Shown here piece by piece: positions 59,680-64,000 of a DNA stretch of 64,000 nt (positions are counted from its first letter, which is position 1; each line of letters starts with the position of its first letter). Below the pieces are notes generated by a model. It was not told the origin of the DNA. It ran no database searches and worked only from the letters and a program-made list of their open reading frames with translations. Source of the DNA: Acetatifactor muris (lineage in GTDB: Bacteria; Bacillota; Clostridia; Lachnospirales; Lachnospiraceae); assembly GCF_024623325.1 (NCBI RefSeq), contig NZ_JANJZD010000007.1, forward strand, positions 124,001 through 188,000, given 5' to 3'. Made by a program: the position numbers and the translations under genes.

Positions 59680-62010
59680 TCACTGTCCATCCGGTAAAAC
59701 ATTCCTTCCGCGTTTCTTCCATTGATAATATAATGCTATGGCTGCTGCCGTTAATACCGTAACCACTTCTCCTGCCCGCCAGTACCATGGACTGACGAAC
59801 CGGACTCTGACATCCCCGGTATACCCTGCCGGAATGTCCACTGTCACCTCAAAATTATCACCTGCATAACAGTTAAGCAGCTCTCCACTGTCTGCATCCC
59901 ACGCGCGATATCCCTTATAATAAAGGAGTGAAAACGCTGCTTTTCCTTCCTGCCCACTGTTATTCTCAAAATGTGCATCCGCCCCCAGGGGAAGCTTTGT
60001 ATAATTGCCTGTCCCAATTCCTTCCGAACATACAGGATCATGGTACATAAACCGGGAAGCATCCGCACCGTGAGGCAGATATTCTCCGCCGGCTATATAT
60101 CCTGTTGACACGCCTTCGCCATTATAGGCTCTGAGCACGTTAGAGGTAAACATTGTATTGTCCATCAAATGAACGCTGCTGATTATCAGTAAAAAAATCA
60201 TTCCGCAAAAATAACTTATCTTCAGCACTTCCTTCTTACTGTCCATCACATATTTTGCTGTCAGGCCGGCTACTGCCGTCAGACACACATTTGCAATGGT
60301 CAGAAAACGATTGGGGTGCTGTATGCTGGAGATCAGGGTGGCTGTCACACCGTTCATTGCCTGGATTCTATCCCAGGGAAACAGACTCAGACTCATAAGC
60401 ATTGCTGCCGCTGCAAACCATCCCGCAATTCCTCCCAGTACCCTTTCTCTTTTTTCCATTTTTCCCAACTGACCTGTAAAATTCAGATACACCAAAATCA
60501 AAAGTGCCACCATTGGTGCAATTCCCACTCCCACAGGCGCGGTGTTCGCCATGCCGTTGTCATCAAAAATAACCTCGGTTCCGTTTGAGAAATACGTAAA
60601 AAATAAATGTGCCGGAAACAACCCTCTTGCCTGAATCGTCCTCCCGGATACATGGTGAATGACAAAATCTCCAGTAAGCATATAATCGGCAAATGGCACC
60701 AGAAACCAGGCACTGAGCAGGATACTATATATAACCGTTTTGGCCAGAACCACAAAAGTCTGCCAGCGAAAAACCTTTTTCCATAAGACAAGACACAACA
60801 CTATCGTAAAAATACCCGCCATTTCGCCGGTCAGCAGATGAGACTGCACCAGCAGGCTAAATCCAACTGTAAGTGGGAACCAGCTTCTACCGTAGCTTTC
60901 TTCGTGAACATCCTGCGTAAAAACCCGCCAGAAGCCATAAAGAAGAATCGGCAGAATCATCACACCAAAGCATTCCCCCCAGGAACCGCTCAGGTATGTT
61001 TTGTAAAAACGGTAAATCGACAAGGAATACAACATACTGCAAAACACGCCGATATACGCATCTCCAAATACCTTTTTAAAGCTGAAATAGGCAATCAAAA
61101 CCGTTGCCATAGTGATGCCGAACATAAATATCCGATAGGCATCTGTCACAGTAAACCCGATCATTCTAAGCAAACCTGCAGGATACAGCACAGTCTCTCC
61201 ATAGAAAATCGGAGACGCATATCCATATCCCTGCTGCCACTCCGGCGAAATGCGGACAGGAAACTGTCCTGTCAGAAAAGCATCCCTGATTCCCTCCACC
61301 CGCATCAAATGATAGAACAAATCTCCGCCTCCCCGCATATAGTCCACCATAAGCGGTGTGGAAGCTGCCAGAATTGTCAGTCCCAGGCAAAAAATGACTG
61401 CTTTCTTCTTCACTGAAATTCCATATTTCTTATCATACTGCCAATACACACAGACCATATTTACCCCGGTAAACAGACACAGCATAAGAAAAAGAATAAC
61501 ACGATTTGCCGCATTGGTCTGGCAAATCGTCAGGCCATGTACGGTATAAGAACCTTCCCCGGCATACCAGGCATGTACTGCCAGTTCGGAAGTATCCCGC
61601 AGAAGCCACATTTCAAAATCCGAATGATCCAATCCCGAAAAAAACAGCGCCCCGTTGGTACGCAGATTTTTCCTCCCAATGGTGTCGTCCGTAACTTCGC
61701 ACCAGGTCAACATATCTGTATCCACCGTGTAGTGTACCTGTACCCGATACGTTCCTCTGGGCAATGCAATCCCCCGGAAATCCACCATACTGTCCCGCTC
61801 ACCTGAATTTTCTGTATGAGCACCCCCATGTTCCTCCGAATAGGAGCCAAAATTTATAGTCATGTCGTCGGCACCATACTCATACACAGCATCTTTTCCG
61901 AATAATCCTGCAATTCCCATGAGCAAAGCAATACATTCTATTATCAGCAGAATACGGAAAATTTTTTTCTTCCCCATCTGTAATGCTTTTATCCTGGCAT
62001 AACTGTTCAT
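59680..62010 (-). CDS. Large GT-C-like membrane protein (PTPS-related/YfhO type), paralog 3
   Basis: 776 residues. Same plan as paralog 1: helix (about 16-34), outside beta domain (about 40-165), about 12 membrane segments, and an outside C-terminal domain with EYLPHGADASRFMYHDPV, followed by a last helix. GGGDLFYHLMRVEGIRDAFL is the shared motif, then GYGYASPIFYGETVLY. Paralogs 1 and 3 are closest to each other. The gene is followed by paralog 2 at 28 bases or less, so the three form a unit with the acyltransferase upstream. Confidence 0.72.
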   Translation of the reverse strand: MNSYARIKALQMGKKKIFRILLIIECIALLMGIAGLFGKDAVYEYGADDMTINFGSYSEEHGGAHTENSGERDSMVDFRGIALPRGTYRVQVHYTVDTDMLTWCEVTDDTIGRKNLRTNGALFFSGLDHSDFEMWLLRDTSELAVHAWYAGEGSYTVHGLTICQTNAANRVILFLMLCLFTGVNMVCVYWQYDKKYGISVKKKAVIFCLGLTILAASTPLMVDYMRGGGDLFYHLMRVEGIRDAFLTGQFPVRISPEWQQGYGYASPIFYGETVLYPAGLLRMIGFTVTDAYRIFMFGITMATVLIAYFSFKKVFGDAYIGVFCSMLYSLSIYRFYKTYLSGSWGECFGVMILPILLYGFWRVFTQDVHEESYGRSWFPLTVGFSLLVQSHLLTGEMAGIFTIVLCLVLWKKVFRWQTFVVLAKTVIYSILLSAWFLVPFADYMLTGDFVIHHVSGRTIQARGLFPAHLFFTYFSNGTEVIFDDNGMANTAPVGVGIAPMVALLILVYLNFTGQLGKMEKRERVLGGIAGWFAAAAMLMSLSLFPWDRIQAMNGVTATLISSIQHPNRFLTIANVCLTAVAGLTAKYVMDSKKEVLKISYFCGMIFLLIISSVHLMDNTMFTSNVLRAYNGEGVSTGYIAGGEYLPHGADASRFMYHDPVCSEGIGTGNYTKLPLGADAHFENNSGQEGKAAFSLLYYKGYRAWDADSGELLNCYAGDNFEVTVDIPAGYTGDVRVRFVSPWYWRAGEVVTVLTAAAIALYYQWKKRGRNVLPDGQ

Positions 62011-62048
62011 TTTTCCGCCCTACTCTCTCCTTTTTTATAATGATAAAT

Positions 62049-63089
62049 TCAGAGCAGCTTTCCAATCACCGGTACTTTTTTTAACAGATTGGTTATCAGT
62101 ATCCCCGTCACAATGCAGGTAAATATCCACACAAAAGTGGCCGGATAGGAATATATTCTGGTATTGAGCACAAGATATATAAAATAAAATGTTTCTCTCA
62201 ATGGTCCTTCCATCAGATAAACTCCAAACACGCCACTGCCGGCAAACAGGAAGCCTTTTTCCAATATAACAGGACATCTCCAATGACAGCAAATATAACG
62301 AACTGTTATATATATCAAAAAGGAAAAAACCGGAGCAAGCGCCGAACCATAGGCAGCATAATGTCCATCCAGGGTGGTATGATTCATATACATAGTTCCT
62401 GCCACCAGCAGCGATACTATGATAAAAGTCCAAAATACATTTTTCCCTTTATAAAAGAAGTCCTCTGTACAACATTCTACAAAATATCCCAGCATACTGT
62501 AAAGCACAGCATCACCAAACATGGAAAGCTCCAGCGGGGTGCTCCCCCACTCCTGATAGTATGCAATAATTGGAAACAGACCATAAATGATTTCCCATAT
62601 AATAAAAAGATAAATAAACCAGCTTCTTGCCGGGATAACCTTCACCAGTCTCTGTAAAAAAGGAAGAATCAGCAAAAAAGAAAGATACGCATAAAGAAAC
62701 CAATGTTGCCCCGCCGCGCTTCCCTCATAAACCATCTGAAAATACAACTTCCTGTCAAATCCCAGCCCTGGTTGCCCCCGCAGCCTCCATAAATACTGAA
62801 ATAAAGCTGCGAGAACAATCACACAAACTATTCTCAGCACTCGATGTCTAAGTACATAGCTTATACTCTCCTGCCTCTTCAACAGCAACGCACCTGTAAT
62901 CATAAAAAATAACGGAATACAGTATTGTGCCACCGAAACAGCAAAAATACCAAACCAATAATTAAACCTGTTATCTGTCTCCAGATAATGATGAATACCG
63001 CTTCTCCCCGTGTGGCAAAAAAGCACGCCGAAAATAGCAATCAAACGCAGTATCTCAAAATATACAGTCTTTGGTTCTTTTCTGTTCAT
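62049..63089 (-). CDS. Acyltransferase family 3 (OafA/WecH-like) membrane O-acyltransferase
   Basis: 346 residues from ATG 63089, with AGGAG seven bases upstream. About ten membrane segments. VYFEILRLIAIFGVLFCHTG carries the conserved Arg and His of the family (R-x10-H), and AVSVAQYCIPLFFMITGALLL the FFMISG-like motif. Such proteins move acetyl or other acyl groups to sugars at the membrane. Base composition is clearly more AT-rich than in the rest of the window, so the gene may be a later acquisition. The SGNH hydrolase at 45.1 kb could act in the opposite direction. Confidence 0.88.
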   Translation of the reverse strand: MNRKEPKTVYFEILRLIAIFGVLFCHTGRSGIHHYLETDNRFNYWFGIFAVSVAQYCIPLFFMITGALLLKRQESISYVLRHRVLRIVCVIVLAALFQYLWRLRGQPGLGFDRKLYFQMVYEGSAAGQHWFLYAYLSFLLILPFLQRLVKVIPARSWFIYLFIIWEIIYGLFPIIAYYQEWGSTPLELSMFGDAVLYSMLGYFVECCTEDFFYKGKNVFWTFIIVSLLVAGTMYMNHTTLDGHYAAYGSALAPVFSFLIYITVRYICCHWRCPVILEKGFLFAGSGVFGVYLMEGPLRETFYFIYLVLNTRIYSYPATFVWIFTCIVTGILITNLLKKVPVIGKLL

Positions 63090-63122
63090 TCCGTATCTCC
63101 TGCCCTTCAAGGCATACCCATA

Positions 63123-64000
63123 TTACCTGTCCGATTTTCTGACGCACAGATATAACGTATCCTCATATACACTGTCATTTTCTCCCAGCAAAACAACCTC
63201 AACCTCCCATCCATACTTTTTCAATGCTTCCAGAACACCTGCCTCCTCCACATTGCTCTTCCTCAGCACCACGATCTGTTCAGCGGAGGTGAGGTCGGAA
63301 GTATTCTGTCTCTGCTCCAGCTCCGGAAGCTTCAGCAGCAGCGTCTTCTCATACCGGGTAAACTCCTCCAGATTATAATAATATCCGGTTCCGTCATACA
63401 GGCAGATACAAGGCAGCTCCCCATACCGCTCCGCCACCTCCAGCTGCCTGTTATACCCGCGAAACAGATATTCTCCGTCATAGAGGCACACATTGAGAAT
63501 GCACAGCGCCCCTGTCGGAACCAGCAGCAGATATTTCCCTTTCTTCCCGAATACCCTGCACAATTTCCCCAGTACCAACGCCAGCAGCATTGCCGCAAAA
63601 GGAAAAAGAGGCATAATATAGCGGTCTACCAGATAAGGCGACATTCTTGCCGCCAGCAGGAAATAGCATGCTGACGGAATAAGCAGCATAAGCCACAAGG
63701 ACCGCCTCTCTCCTTCCGGTTTTCTGCTTCTCCCGCTTTTGTGCTCCTCCGCTGCTTTTAGCGCCTTCCTTTTTCTGATCATCAGACACACACCGCCAAT
63801 CGCCAGGCATCCCAATATGACCAACCCGGCCAACAGACTTCCAAAGCTTCCTTTGATTAGAATGGTGCCAAATGCCCGCAGCCTGGTACCATAGCCGGAA
63901 AATCCCCGACTCAGATTCTGCAGAGCCTCCTCCCCTCTTCCACTGGACAGCACATCCTGTATGGAAAAAGGAAATACCACCACACCAACCACCGCTGACA
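63123..64000 (-). CDS. Membrane protein, C-terminal part, probably GT39-like glycosyltransferase (cut by window edge)
   Basis: The frame runs open from 64000 to the stop at 63123, about 292 residues, so the start lies beyond the window. Visible are at least four hydrophobic segments (SLLAGLVILGCLAIGGVCLM, LWLMLLIPSACYFLLAA, IMPLFPFAAMLLALVLG, YLLLVPTGALCILNV) and a soluble C-terminal domain of about 110 residues. SPYLVDRYIMPLFPF is close to the R-Y-hydrophobic motif of the last membrane section of many GT39/ArnT-like proteins. It precedes the acyltransferase gene by 33 bases in one unit. The family call is tentative. Confidence 0.6.
   Translation of the reverse strand, partial: SAVVGVVVFPFSIQDVLSSGRGEEALQNLSRGFSGYGTRLRAFGTILIKGSFGSLLAGLVILGCLAIGGVCLMIRKRKALKAAEEHKSGRSRKPEGERRSLWLMLLIPSACYFLLAARMSPYLVDRYIMPLFPFAAMLLALVLGKLCRVFGKKGKYLLLVPTGALCILNVCLYDGEYLFRGYNRQLEVAERYGELPCICLYDGTGYYYNLEEFTRYEKTLLLKLPELEQRQNTSDLTSAEQIVVLRKSNVEEAGVLEALKKYGWEVEVVLLGENDSVYEDTLYLCVRKSDR

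Noticed and set aside
1..64000. Prophage or insertion sequence origin of the GH25 genes or the region
   Set aside because: No integrase, transposase, holin, structural phage gene or terminal repeat is visible; the GH25 proteins are membrane-anchored and embedded in wall operons.

Overview
The window looks like a chromosomal segment of an anaerobic Firmicute of the Lachnospiraceae type. The signs are roughly 50% GC, AGGAGG-type ribosome binding sites, LytTR/GHKL signalling, LCP and GH25 wall proteins, and a hybrid kinase with the SHNIRTPMN histidine box often seen in that family. The assignment is an inference from gene style, not from a marker gene. Coding density is very high. All genes except one lie on the minus strand, so transcription runs from high to low coordinates. 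No stretch over 300 bases lacks a gene, and I see no tRNA, rRNA, CRISPR array, insertion sequence or riboswitch.

Almost everything belongs to one very large cell-surface glycan region. In transcription order, block 1 (64.0-55.9 kb) holds the C-terminal end of a membrane glycosyltransferase-like protein, an acyltransferase-3, and three tandem paralogous large membrane proteins of the YfhO/PTPS-related GT-C type. Block 2 (55.8-36.4 kb) starts at a TATAAT promoter. It carries a GT52-like transferase with sialyltransferase motifs, a PglK-like ABC flippase, a GT2, and a nonulosonic (pseudaminic-type) acid module: pseF, an FkbH protein, an acyl carrier protein, a PseH-like acetyltransferase, pseI and pseG. 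An SGNH hydrolase, a GtrII-like and GtrB-like pair, the dTDP-sugar aminotransferase rffA and four membrane proteins follow. pseB and pseC are not in the window.

The only plus-strand gene (35.2-36.4 kb, an SGNH-like membrane protein) converges on block 2 and is divergent from a giant membrane-anchored GH25 lysozyme (31.6-35.0 kb). Block 3 (31.5-18.9 kb) reads rfbB, rfbA, a second GH25, rfbC, Wzm, Wzt with a C-terminal glycan-binding extension, a methyltransferase/kinase-like fusion, and two multidomain GT2 enzymes. This is the layout of an ABC-exported, end-capped polysaccharide. rfbD is absent.

Block 4 (18.9-5.8 kb) contains a soluble hybrid histidine kinase, phosphoglucomutase, two GT2s, the initiating polyprenyl glycosylphosphotransferase, an LCP ligase, another GT2 and glmS. 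These provide sugar phosphates, the lipid-linked first sugar, and attachment to peptidoglycan. Block 5 (5.7-0 kb) is an htrA-LytTR regulator-GHKL kinase operon, a terminator and promoter, and two half-size ABC exporters. The second exporter runs off the left edge.

The most unusual points are the FkbH plus ACP pair inside a pseudaminic-type cluster, the WbdD-like capping protein beside Wzm/Wzt in a Gram-positive setting, and the tyrosine-rich acidic cytoplasmic repeat of the giant GH25 protein. All functional calls come from reading motifs by eye. No searches or structure predictions were run.
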